A DNA stretch of 64,000 nt from Monodelphis domestica (lineage: Eukaryota; Chordata; Mammalia; Didelphimorphia; Didelphidae). The stretch covers positions 34,299,351 through 34,363,350 of the forward strand of contig NC_077230.1 of NCBI RefSeq assembly GCF_027887165.1, given 5' to 3'. Below the pieces are notes generated by a model. The model had not been told where the DNA came from and made no database searches. It saw nothing but the letters and a program-made list of their open reading frames with translations. Position numbers and translations under genes: made by a program. Below are positions 24,144 through 37,300 of this stretch, piece by piece (within the stretch, counting starts at the first letter, position 1; every line of letters begins with the position of its first letter).

Positions 24144-27100
24144 CTAATTATTAAGGAAAAGATACCGGTAAAGTATAAGTGGATGGCTTATAATTCCAGT
24201 GCAAAGCTAGAGTGACCAGGCCAACTGTACTGGGAGGAAATTTTATTCTTACTTTTGCTTCAGATGTTTTAGGCTTTCATTATTATTACTATTATTATTT
24301 TTGTATTTATAGGTGACAACGAACTGGGGCTTTGTACTTGTATCTTCTTTGATCCAGCAGATGAGGATGGAAAGGAACCAGGGGTTTTTATAACTGAAAT
24401 TATTGAAGGAGGTGCAGTTCACAAACTTGGATGGTGAGTTTGGTTTTGTAATTTTATAAGAATTGACTTTGTAGGGAGAATTTAACATCATTCTAAAAAG
24501 GGTTAATATTGTAAACATGGAAAGTGACTACACAAATAAAATCTCTGAAAAATACAGAAATATCAACTTTAAAAATATTGTCATGACCAAGCTAGTAAGG
24601 AAATGGAATTGGCTTGGAAACAAAGATTCTATAATTCCACTCCAACTAGGTCTGTAAACTATGACTTTATTCTTGATCATTGAGAAGGTCTTTAATAATT
24701 GCCATAATGAGCCCATTGTAAACATGTGCCCAGCTATTTCCAAATCAGGTCAAATTAACAAGTATTTATAAATCTATACCATTCCAGAACCTGTGCTCTC
24801 CATGAAGGGATATAAAGAAAGTGGGAAAATAGTTCTTGATTTGGAGAAATGAAAAACTGAATTGACTAGGCAACAAACAAATTACTATTGTGTGCAGAAA
24901 AGATCTATACTAAATAAATGTGAGAAAATCTGGGTGTGGGGGATACTTTGGTTGTATTAGAAAAAATGGTATCCATGAGACACTGGCAACTATCTTCAGA
25001 GATTATTGAAATTTGACTATACAATAAAATAATTCCTGAATTGAGAGAGGGCTTCCTAGATATAGGAATGTAGGAATATACATTTAAAATATTACTATAA
25101 ACTGCCCAAAGTGAATCCTTGAGAAAGGAAAAAAATAAGAAATGCAAATAGGTTGCCAAATCATAACTTTAACCTTGTAAGAATTTACTATGCAACTGAG
25201 GTCAAATGGTACCCTCTATGTCCTTGCTCATGATGTAATTTTGGACTTTAAAATGGAATTCTTCCTGAGATGACACTCTGTTACATAGAACTGAAAGCAA
25301 AAAACGCCATCAGGCTTTCTGTTTCTAAGCCTGAGGCTCATTACTTCTTCATCCCCAACTCACATAGCCCAGATGGTTTTAGAATTTTTTCCTGCTTCCT
25401 AGATTGTAACAGAATTGATTTCATTAGCTGCCCATCCTGAATATCCCAAATACATGGTGGAAATTTTCTCCTCTTACCCTCCCAAAGTTGTTTTCTTTTC
25501 CTCAGTTTCTATGATGACATTTATCTGTTTATTATCACCCAAGGTCTCTACAATAAAAGTATCAACTAGAAGTGTCCTTCTGAATTATCGTCTCCTTACT
25601 CAGTCTTCAGTCAGTGGGGCATTGTCTGATACCTCAGAAGAATCATTTGTTTTAGTTTCTGCAGATCCTATTGACTTTCTGAAGAATATTAAAATTGAAA
25701 TAATACTCTGATAATTGTTTGGAGGAGGGCATCTGTGTTTGTGGATGATTTCTCTTGCATCCTTCTCACTGTGTTTTCCAAGATCTGCCAAAGTCCCTTC
25801 CTTTTTCAATCACATTTCATTATTGAGACTTAGCCAGCTGGAAAGGCTTGGAGTACAGACCCAGTTATGAACACTAATCATCCTTGAAGCCCACTTAAAA
25901 AAAATCCAGGGAAGAATCCCCAGGCAGGCTGCAGGGTAATGAAATTATTGAGACATACCAGCCCTCTAAGTCTTCTGATTAATTTGTAGAGAAGTGGTGA
26001 CTGAAAAATTTGTAAGTGGCAGCCATTATACTAATGGTATGATGAGTCATTGAAGTCTATCTCTTAAATTAGTACCATATCTTCTAATCATACACATGCA
26101 TTGGGCTTTTAGGTCATAAATATCTTCAATGTAATTTTAATTACTATGCAATTCTATTTTTCAGTATCCGTGTATTTGACCAGATTATTAAAATAGGTGA
26201 CATCAATCTAATTGGATTGGATGAAGCAGAAATCATCTCTACTTTTAAAAAAATGGACGATTCTCCTTTCCAGTAAGTAAATTTTCCCATATTTCTTTTA
26301 AGATGCATAGATTGCTAGATCATTGTTTTTGACTTGGAAATTTCCTAAGCAATGTGTTCAAACAGAAAAATTGGGGAGAAAGAAAGCCTAATTAACATTT
26401 TTAAATAATTTCTCTTTTTGTCTTCTTTTGCTAGGAAATGACCCTCTTTTTTTCTGTTCAGCAGTTCACAAGACGTTTTAGGATTCATTTGCACCTTCCT
26501 TTCTGAATACTCTATCACATCTCAAGCAAACCCTTGATTTTCATTTGCATTCATTTTTAGTTAATGAATTTTTATTTTCTTGCCAAATAATGCTCCTTGA
26601 AGCTGAAGAGATTTTTTTGTTTTGTTTTGTTTTTGTAAGAATGAAAGCTTAGCTGAATTTCCCCATTCCATTTTTTGCATGGCTATGTCTTTATCCAAAG
26701 TACATAAATTAAATGTGGATGTTTTGTACCTAGGATTGAAATTGGCCGCGAACCACCTGAAGTCAAGTCAGAACTTATAGTACGCCTCAAGTTGTCAGAG
26801 GAAAGGAAGAAATATTTTATGAATTCACTCATAGTACAGGTATTATGTGAACCAAATAAAAAAATGCAGAAACTCAAAATTCTTTCTTTTTTATCATAAC
26901 AATATTAAAATAAAAATTTTGTTCTTTAAAAAGTTTCCTTTCCTACTCTTGAGTAACTTCATCTTAATTTATTACATACTTTTTTATTGTTGCTCTTTTA
27001 TGCAATTTTATCAATGTCTCTGAGATTTACATTCTAATCTTCTCTGATGCACTCCAACCTTCACCACTGAATTATCATTTGTAGTATAGAGAATGAATTA

Positions 27101-30100
27101 AGCAAAACTGAACAATAAATACACAACTGAATCTGATAGTTTTTGCTCCTTTCTGAACAAAGGAGATATATATGTGTGCATGTGTATGTATATTTTTATA
27201 TCTCTAGCTTTTGTCCCAGACTAAGATTTTCCATTACAATTAGTCAGAGGATGGCAATCTTTTAATGCTGCTTTAATTTACCTTAGTTTTAAAGAGCCTT
27301 CTGTTTCTGCTTACTTTACATTATTTAATGTGGGGTTTTTTAATGTCTCATAGAATTCTTATTGTTAATTTCAAAAACTTAATAATATCTCATTATATAA
27401 TATATCACAGCATTTGTTCAGGTCTTCCCAAATTAACAGACACTTTGTATTCAGACAAAGAATATGTGAGTGTATCCATATTCCCTTGATTTCCTGCCTT
27501 TGATGACTTTGGGGTTTCTCTTCTATTCTAGTTGCATTGATTTTGTTCATGTTAAATCTTTCTTAGTAGTGCAAAATTTCTATTTTTTCTTTTATTATGA
27601 TCACTAACCCCCTAGTTTTTTACCATCAATATGCCTCACAAATAGAGGTCTAAGATGTCTCATTCCTGTTGTTTTTCTAATTTTGAATGCTGTATGGATA
27701 TTGGTTGATATTAAGGTTGTATATGCAACTTGAATTCATGATGGTAAATTATATACTCTTTCATATTCAAACTTTCATCTGTATCACCTGACTTCCAGTT
27801 TTTCTCAGGCCTTCCAGAATACAGAATCCTTCCTCTCTCATTTTTGTTTTTGGGTTTTTGAACTCCTGGATTGCTGAGTTAATTATCTTCTGGGACTTAC
27901 TTATGGTAGAATATTTTATGAACTTTTAATTATTGCCAAGTAATCTTGAATAATTTTATTATTTTTGAAGGTTCAGTTTGAGGACCTGTTAATTTTAGAC
28001 CTCTTTTATTATTCTTGTTTTTAACATTTCCATTAAGATTCCTTTTCACAACAATCTCTGACCAACAATCTTTTATTTTATGTCTTTCTGTATCCTGTCT
28101 CTAAGGCTTTCCCCAAAATGCTGGTCTACCAATTTGTAAGCCCCTGGAGGTGAAGGAATGTTTTATCTTTATATCCCTAGGACAACACACGGGCTTGCAA
28201 TTTTAAGATGCTTAAGAAGTTATGATTGAATTAGTTGCTCATGTTGTTATGCTGATGCATAAGCAGGCTCTAGCTTTTTATTCTGTACTATTTAGCTAGA
28301 TGTTTTGGAAAACTCTTTAAAATGTTTTACTATAATTTTGAAATGACCATCTGTCCTCTAATAATGATAATGTCTTTGGAAGAAAGATCAAAGTATATAT
28401 TTAATCTTTCAAAGTGTGTATATGGGTATATTGGTATATATTTCATTTTGCAAAAAGTATAAAAGTATTTACTACTGCCTCCTTAAAACCTCTTTCCTAT
28501 CCAATTATGAAATCTTTAAACATTAGCACATTAGGAGAGTGGATTTTGTTTGTTTATTTTAAGCATGTTCTTGAGATTTCTTAGCTTTAGGCCTATATTG
28601 TAATTACACTTTCTAAACATTTTCTCCATTTAAAGGAAAAAATTGGAGATATCACTATTGTGAGAGGACAAGCAAGTATTTGTACAACTTCAAGAGAACC
28701 ATGGTACTGGATGGCCAGGTATATATATATATATTATATATATATATATGTATATATATATAAGCTTTTATTGAGTATGTAAACTACTGGTTTTTTAGAC
28801 AAAACTTAGTGAAAGATTAATAATAGAATAACAATATGCTTTTGCCTCTAGATTCCATTTACTGGGAAGATTTCCAAATTGGAGACTCAATTTTGAAAAA
28901 ATATTTATATTCAGTGGGTTTTTTGGATAATATTTTCCTGATGAGGAATGGCCAAATCATTTCTGGCTCATAAATATATAGAATGAAATAATATAATGCA
29001 TTAAAATAAGTAAATATCAGGAATAGAAGAAATCTGGAAACATCTTGATAAACTTTGATGTAAAGCAAATAGAACAGATTAAAAACAAAAACAAAAAGAA
29101 TGTTTTTTTTAAACTTTAGCTTCTGTCCTATAATTGAAGCTAAGTGTCAGTTCCAAAGCATAAGAGCAGTAAGAGCTAGGCATTGGGGTCAAATGACCAG
29201 CCCAGGGTCACATAGCAAAGAAGTGCCTGAGGACAGATTTGAATGCAAGACCTCTCATCTCCAGGATCTCTCTGTCCACTCAGCCAATTAACTGTTCATG
29301 AGAATATATTTTTTGTGAATTAAGACAAAAAAGGTCTAGAGAGAGCAATGGATAAGCAAAAAAATGTTAGGCAGAATAATAGATTTAAAAATGTTATTTT
29401 AGAGTGTTTAACTGACTCCCTATTATGTAAATTCATGTTAATCTAATCAATATCTTTCTGATATACTGAATCATTTTAAGCTAATATTTTTGTCTTTTAG
29501 ATATATTCTATTATATTGATTTTTGTATCTGTACCTTTCCCCTCTGACTGTACTGAAGAACATCATTGTGAAAGCCCATAAACACCTTTTTCAGTGGCAA
29601 AATCATAACTCATTAGGGGTGTGTACATTTGTCACATAGATAATGATGGATGGACTTCATCAAAACTGATTACAACTTGTATACAACCTTTAGAGAATTT
29701 AATGAGCTAAGAATTTCAATTTCAATTTTAAGAGGTCTTCAGAAATTACTTTAGATATCTAGTAGATTTCTGTAATGATTTTTAAAGTATATATGTATAC
29801 ATACTGTAAACCTTAACATTTCTTAGACTTATAAATGTTGCAAATTCCACCATTGGGAAATTTCATACTTGAAAAATTTCCCACTGATAGTCTATTGGAA
29901 TGTGAATCCCCCTTGGCATGGGAGGGTCCTTCTCCTACCTACTTAAGATTACTTTAGGATAGAAACCTTTTGCTGAAGAATGGAAAGGGCTTTGACCTAT
30001 GCTTAAGCATAGAACACAAAGTTCTTTGAGTCATGTTTGATTTTAGAATTGATACAATAGAGATACTTGGAATGACAGAACCAGGTCTTGGAACTTACAA

Positions 30101-30553
30101 TCTCCACCCTACTCAGTCCTAACAGGATTTACAAAGGGCTGCAGCAAAGGATCAAAATTTAATTATTTGAGAATATGACCTTCAACAGATATGTGCAAAG
30201 GGGCAGACCTCTGGGTGGTCCTGGGTTAAGCTAGAGCCACCATTGGCACAGGGAAGACATGGACAGTGATTGGTAGATGTGAGAACTGAGGGGAGGGAAG
30301 TTGAATGGTTTCCTTAAAGATAGCAAGGTCTGAGGACTGGGAGAGGTTCGAGAAGTTTTGCTCTGAGAGGATGCTCTGAGAGGAGGGCTTGTTCTGAAGG
30401 AGGCTGGAGGTGGAGGCCTCTGAGACTGTTTCTCCATTTGGTCACATGAGTGATAGGGACTGATCTCTTTTCTTTGCCTTAGCTATCTAAGGGCTTGGGC
30501 CTTTTGGCTCAGCCTAAACAGAGGGGGTATTTAAGCCCTATTCCCTTCTCTCC

Positions 30554-30630
<77 letters not shown>

Positions 30631-31310
30631 CTCTCAATACCTTTCTTCCTCATGTTTGTAATTAAACTCCATAAAAGGTTGACTGCTGACTTGAGTTTTC
30701 ATTTACGAATTACATAGCTGAATTCCTTGGCGACCTTAAGTTAATATATATCAGTCTTTTAAAGTGATTTCCTTGTCACACATACATATATATTTTTAAA
30801 AATGTTGAACTAAAAGGTAGAGAACCAAATATATGTTCCTACTTAAAGTATAAAGCAGGAAGCCAAAAAGAGCTTCTGTGCATGCATAATAAATTATACT
30901 CTGCAGTTTAATCTAATTCTACCAAAACAATAGAGATTTCTTGGTGATTTTCATCTGTATTTGTATTGTAATTTGTAGCATTGCTCATTTTATACCCTCT
31001 AAAATTGTGATTGATCATTAAATAATTAGAGTTTACTCTGGAATTGTGTCTGATTATCAGAGTTCTTAAATCTTTCAGATTTGTTTTTCTTCATGGTGTG
31101 AATATGAAAAAACCCTCATGATAGTGTCAAATTTCTTCATGCAAATATGATAATTTTTTTTCTGGTTCATAATAGTTTGGCTCTGTTCTCTTTGTATCAG
31201 TTCATAGAAGTCTGGCCAGGTTACTCTAGTTCCATTCTGGAAATTATTTCTTTTTGTGCATAATTTGTTCAGCCATTTCCCAGTAAAACCAATCCAAACC
31301 AAACCAAACC

Positions 31311-31351
<41 letters not shown>

Positions 31352-34300
31352 CAAAACATCCTATTAATCCCCAGTTCCTTGCCTCTGCAGAATAAGAAAA
31401 GAAGTATCCAATAATTGTTTTGGTACCTTTGGGTCCTATCTTTTCATTTGCATTTTTTAATTTCTTTGGGATATTGCTCAAAGTTTAATGACAGTTTAAT
31501 GAGGCCTAGGACCAAATTACTTTCTTGAATATCTAGAAAAACCTAAAGTTCCACAACCACGAATACTCTTGTTTCTCATACCCCAATAATTGTCATTTTA
31601 GTTGTAATCATCTTTGTCAATCTGGTATGAAGTAACAGCTTAGAACTGTTTAAATTTACATTTCTCGAGTTACTAGTGATTTTGGACCATTTAGGATTGA
31701 TTTCCCCCCTTGAAAAAGGTGCATTAGTTTCCATAGCCTTTGACTTTTTTTTGACTGTCATTTAATTGGAAGATGCCTCATGGTTCAAGGTTTACATTTG
31801 ATCAGTATAGTAAATGGAAGGTCAGAAAGGCTAAGTGACTTGCCCAAGTAAATACAACTAATTAGTAGAAACATACAACTAGGTTCTAGAACTAGAACTT
31901 GAGTCCAAATCTCTTTAATTCCAAGATGGTTTGATTGCCAGTTGTATGAAACTGCTACCTTTTCTTCCACAGTAACCTGAAATTTGTTATTGGGGCACTG
32001 AAAATATTAATAGAAGAAGATCAGGGATGTAGAAAAGACTTCCAAGCTATCTTTGAGCAGGTAAGACAGCACAGTTCCTCCCCATTAATCAAGTTTTATT
32101 GAATGTTAGTTGTGTTCACAGTGATAAAAGTGGTGGAAAGCAAAGCAGTCAGTGAGAATGGTGCCCATAATAATGCATGAAATAAATGCTTCCTATTTCA
32201 TTCATCCATTCTTTTGATCAGTCCAAACAAAACTTTTCAATCTTACTAAAACTACTTGGCCTAAGAGGACTGCTTTATGAAAGGTGAATTGACCAAAACT
32301 CCCATATCACTACTCTCTGCCTAGTTCTACTTATCACTCTTTAGAAAATCCAGTATGGAAATCATTTGGGAACCCCAGCCTACTACTACTACTAATCCAT
32401 GAATTGTGTCTACTTGATCAAGAGAAAGGATCATCGGCTGGGGTATCCTTCTTCCTTGCTTCCCTCACTTCATTGCAGCTATTAACTACTCTTAGGTCTT
32501 AAGATGTGAGTCAGTAACTTTCTTCGTCCTGAAGTGAAGAAGGCCCACCAGGCTTTTTTTATTATTATTTTCTCTGTGAATGTGCCTCTGAAGTCTGCTA
32601 GAATGTAGGCCTTACAATCGATTTCCCCTACTTTTATGCTATCATTGTAACTACTAATTGAAGTACCTCTGGATGTGTGCAAAATGCTGCTAAGCGCTGG
32701 AGACATAAAGAGAAAAAATGAAACATTTCCTGATCTTGAGACACTCTTACTCGATACTCTAAGTGGAAAGTACAACATTTAAAATAAGGTTCAGCTGAAG
32801 CACAAGATGGAATGCTTCAGAAGTCCTGGGGTCTCAGTGGTAGAATGGATGGAATGGATAGCAAGAGCCATTTGGCAATGATTTCACAAAGATTAGTTAG
32901 ACTGGTTCTGCCATCTATCACATCAGTAAATTCTTTTGTATTTGAGGATTAAACCCAGTGTCTCGGTCACATATTATCAAGGCTTTCCTGTTTTTATTGG
33001 ATAAAGTCTAAACCCAGTACCTTCCATACTCTGACACCAGAGGGTTCCATACTTAATTCCCAGAGTACCATGACATAAATTTTTTATTATATATATATAT
33101 ATATATGCATATATCTATATCTATATCTTTGTAGTCATATAAATCTTATATACCCAGAGCTTAGCTGAGGACCAGAAGACCAGACATGGAAGAAGCTCTT
33201 AGTAGTGAATATCATTTTTCCTTTTTTCTATACACATGTAAATCTGTGTGTCAGTATATACATATATATGCACATAAATGCATGCACACATTTATTTATA
33301 TATGTGTATGTGTGTATGTGTCGATATCTATACCTCTATCTAAGGCCAGGTTACTTACTCATCAGACCTGCCCTAACATTCTTCTAGTTTGCAAAAGGGC
33401 TTGTCACTGTAATTTCTCAGCTATTATGGTATTTCCACTGACTGTTTTTGAACATCTCTTGGAGTCCATTTTACTAAATTTCAATCCTCCTAGAAGCAGA
33501 AACTGTCTTTCCCCCTGTATATACAGAACTATGCAGGAAGAGAGGCTTCATTTTGTAGTGTTAGGAAGTGATATGTATTGAAGTGGTCCCCCTGATGTCC
33601 ATCCTGGATGTCTGAAGCTCACCAGGTCAGTAACATCTTACTGCTTTTGGCAGCTTCCTGCACCTAAATGGCAGTGAAGGTGTCACCTTGCCTTGAAAAA
33701 CACAATTCTTAGCTGGGAGAGCTTTTAAGCTTTGGATTCTATCCCTAACCTCATTCCTATCTACATGCCTATCTCTTTCCCTCTTCCCATTCCCATCATG
33801 TCCCCATCTCAGTTCCCAAACCTATCCCTGTCTCTAATCTCATGTAAATCTCTCGTCCTATCCTGATTGGTTTTACACAATAGCTACTAGTCATGGAATT
33901 TGTGCATGTTTTTGAATGTAATAGATCTTAAGGGGTTCATTTGAGAATAAAGAAGTCAGATAAGTGGCTAGCAGGAATAAATGAGTTATAGATGAGATGG
34001 TTGTGACTCTTGGAGAGGAAAAGGATTGAATAACGTGTACTTAATATTAATAGATTTATTTTGGTTAATTTGGTAAATTTCAGGCTAACTTTTTTCAAGA
34101 CAAATATAGAGACATGAACACATACAATGTGAATATGGAACAGAAACCTGATGAATCAGATAAAGAAGGCACATTTTTACCATTGGCCCCAGAAGAAGAA
34201 TTATTACTAGGACAATTTAAAATAAAGCCTAAAGAGATAAAAAATGAAGATTTATCACCAGGGCAATTATTAGCCCAAGGGGATTTCAATTCAGGTAAGA

Positions 34301-37300
34301 CAAATATCCCTGCTCAAAACATTTGACCCTAAAGTTTTCTGATAAGAGAAATTTGGAACAAATGTTTCCATCACTCACTGAATCTCTGGTCCCTATTTCC
34401 TTTCTCTTCATATCTCTAATAATGAGAATGCTAGCTGCTTTATAAGGCTTTCTCACCTATTAGTGATCCCTCTCTTGGTGATTGAACTATAAGGGACCTT
34501 GGAAATATTCTACTATAACTTTTTAATTGATATAGAAATCTATCCTATATGTATGTCAGAATGTCATTTAGCTTCTGCCTCAAAATATGCAGTGATAGGA
34601 AACTCATTTTCTCAACATCCAGGCCACACTATTGCTAAATTACTTAAGCTTTTAGACAAGATTACAGTAAAATTTTATTTTTCTCATGCTTTTTTTTATA
34701 ATTTATTCGTTTTCCCTTCTTTTGAAATAATACAGAAAAAGATCTTGTTCCTCTTTCCCTATTACTATCCATCTGACATATAAAATCAACTTATTATCCA
34801 CCTAAGTTTTTTTTTAATATCTATGATCATGTTTAGACTGAAAACAATCTTTATATGATTTCTTATTACATCCTTGGGACATGGTTTTGTTTAGAGTCTA
34901 TTATCCATCCTACTTTAATTACATCCATTTTGGTTTATCAACATTCTGTTGGTCTCATTGCAACAAAACCTTTTTTTAATTCAATTACTTATAGGAATAA
35001 TTTTGGCCATTTCTTTCAACATTTTAAAATTCAGATGCTCCCATCTCCCTTTCCCTGAGGTGGTGAAGAATCTGATATAGGTTACACTAATACTATCATG
35101 TAATACATATTTCCATATTGTTTCCATCATGATAAAGACATATAACATATATATTCAATCTCATGAAGATTTATAATATAACTTATAATTTATAATATAA
35201 CTATTATAGTAGAAGATGTCAAGTTTTGATCTACACTCAGATTTTTTTTTGTAGCTTCCTTGACCATTGATAGTATGTTCTTCATGTGTTACCTTGGAAG
35301 CTTTATGATAATGGTTTAGTCTTCCACAATTGATCATTGTATAATATTTCTGTTATAGTCTCTAGTTATAGTGGCTCTGCTCACTTTTTCTGAATTCATC
35401 CTGTTCATTGTTCCTTATGGCATAATAGTAATCCATTACAACCATATTCCACAGCTTGATCATTCAACCACTAAATAATGGACAACCCCTCAGTTTCCAA
35501 TTCTTTGCCTCTATAAAAAGAGCTGATAATAATATTTTGGCACAGTTAATTCCTTTTATTCTATCTTTGATCCATTTGGGATCCTGAACCTTTAGTGAGA
35601 TTGTTATATAGACCTTTGGGTATTGTTTCATATAAGTCTGCAGAATGGTTGTATTGATTCACACTATTACGAATGAAGTTTATTAGTGTTACAATTTTCA
35701 CACCTCCCCTTCAACATTTATCATTTTCCATTTTGGTCATGTTAGCTAATATGAAGGGTATGAGATCATTTTTCAGAGTTGTCTTAATTTTCATTTCTCT
35801 CATCAATAGTGATTTGGAATTTTTTAAAATATAGCTATGTATAATTTTAATCTCTTCTGAGAAATGCCTATTCAAATCCTTTGACCATTTCTCAATTGAG
35901 GAATGTTGTGTATTATAAATTTGACTCAGTTCTCTCTATATAAAGAAATGAGACTTTTGTCAAATACTTGTTATAAATTTTTCCTCAGAATTTGTTTTTT
36001 CATTTCTAATCTTAAGTACATTTGTTTTATTTGTGCAAAACCTTTTTAATTTAATGAAATCAAAATTCCCTTTTAATCAAGTATGCCGATGGTTTATTTA
36101 TTTTATTTTTTCATAAAACAAACTATTTGTCTTATTTTATTAGTTCTATGGTTTTCTTACTTTCAATCTATTCATCCCTTGCTTGATTTTCATGATTTCC
36201 AATTTGGTGTTTAATTGAGGATTTTTAAATTTGTCCTTTTCTAGGATTTTTAGTTGTATAACCAATTCGCTTATGACCTGCTCTTTCTCTACTTTACCTG
36301 ATATGAGCAATAAGAGATGTGAATTTTCCTCTAAGTACTGCTTTGGCTACATCCTATGAATTTTGATATGTTGTCTCCTTATAATCATTCTCTTTAATGA
36401 AATTATTGATTGTTTCTATGATTCATTCTTTGACCCATTTATTCTTTAGGCAAAAATTTGTTTATGTCTATCATCTATGTATATGCCATATACATATAAA
36501 TTTATTTATTGGCAAATAGAGAAGGTTTCCTATTTTGGCTATAAATATCACTTGTATAAATGGTTCATTAGAAAACACCTTTTTCCTGGGTACCATCAAT
36601 TACTTGCATTCCCCTTGCATTGTGAAACTGTGAACACTGGAGTATCACTGTCATTGCTAACAGAAGGAAATCTGGTTCAGCCTTATGAATCTGAGATCTG
36701 GAAGAATGAATACTGGTGAATTGAGCAACAGTTGGAAAATGAATGCTGTACTTCAGGGGCTGACTTTTTTTTGGCTGCCAAGTAGCAACAATTAATATGA
36801 TTGTTGTTCAGAGAATATTAGAACCTCTAGTGTGAGGGGTTGCTGAACACTTTTCAGGGCTGCTTATCTGCCTTTGGTGTCTACTTGTCACTCAGCTCTC
36901 ATCTGTGGTTCCATGAAGCTGTAGCATGTGGATCAGCCTGTTAAAACTGAACAGATGGGTTAAGTTAGGTTGATATCTACTCCAGGCTTGTGAAGACCTC
37001 CTCCTGGAATAGGTGGATGAGAAAATTTGCTTCAGTAGCCATGAATGTAGCTGAAGGTAAGCACTGTGGAGTGCGTAGAGTTTGGTTGGACATCTAAGAC
37101 ACTAAGGTCATTTAGGTTCAGTGTCAATCATCTAGGTTCAGTGTCAGTCATCCAGACTTTAGTCTTGCCACAGGATTTAGATGACTCTGGAAGAAAGAGT
37201 GAGGCTGACAATTTTTTGCAACTCACTTAAATCCAATTCATACACAAGTTAAAATATTACTCTGTGATGTCACTGGTACTTTTCAGACATAAGGATCACC

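Noticed and set aside
25415-25711. 98-codon plus-strand frame in intron 3
   Set aside because: No ATG at its start, no splice sites in phase with the gene; more likely the complement of a decayed fossil.
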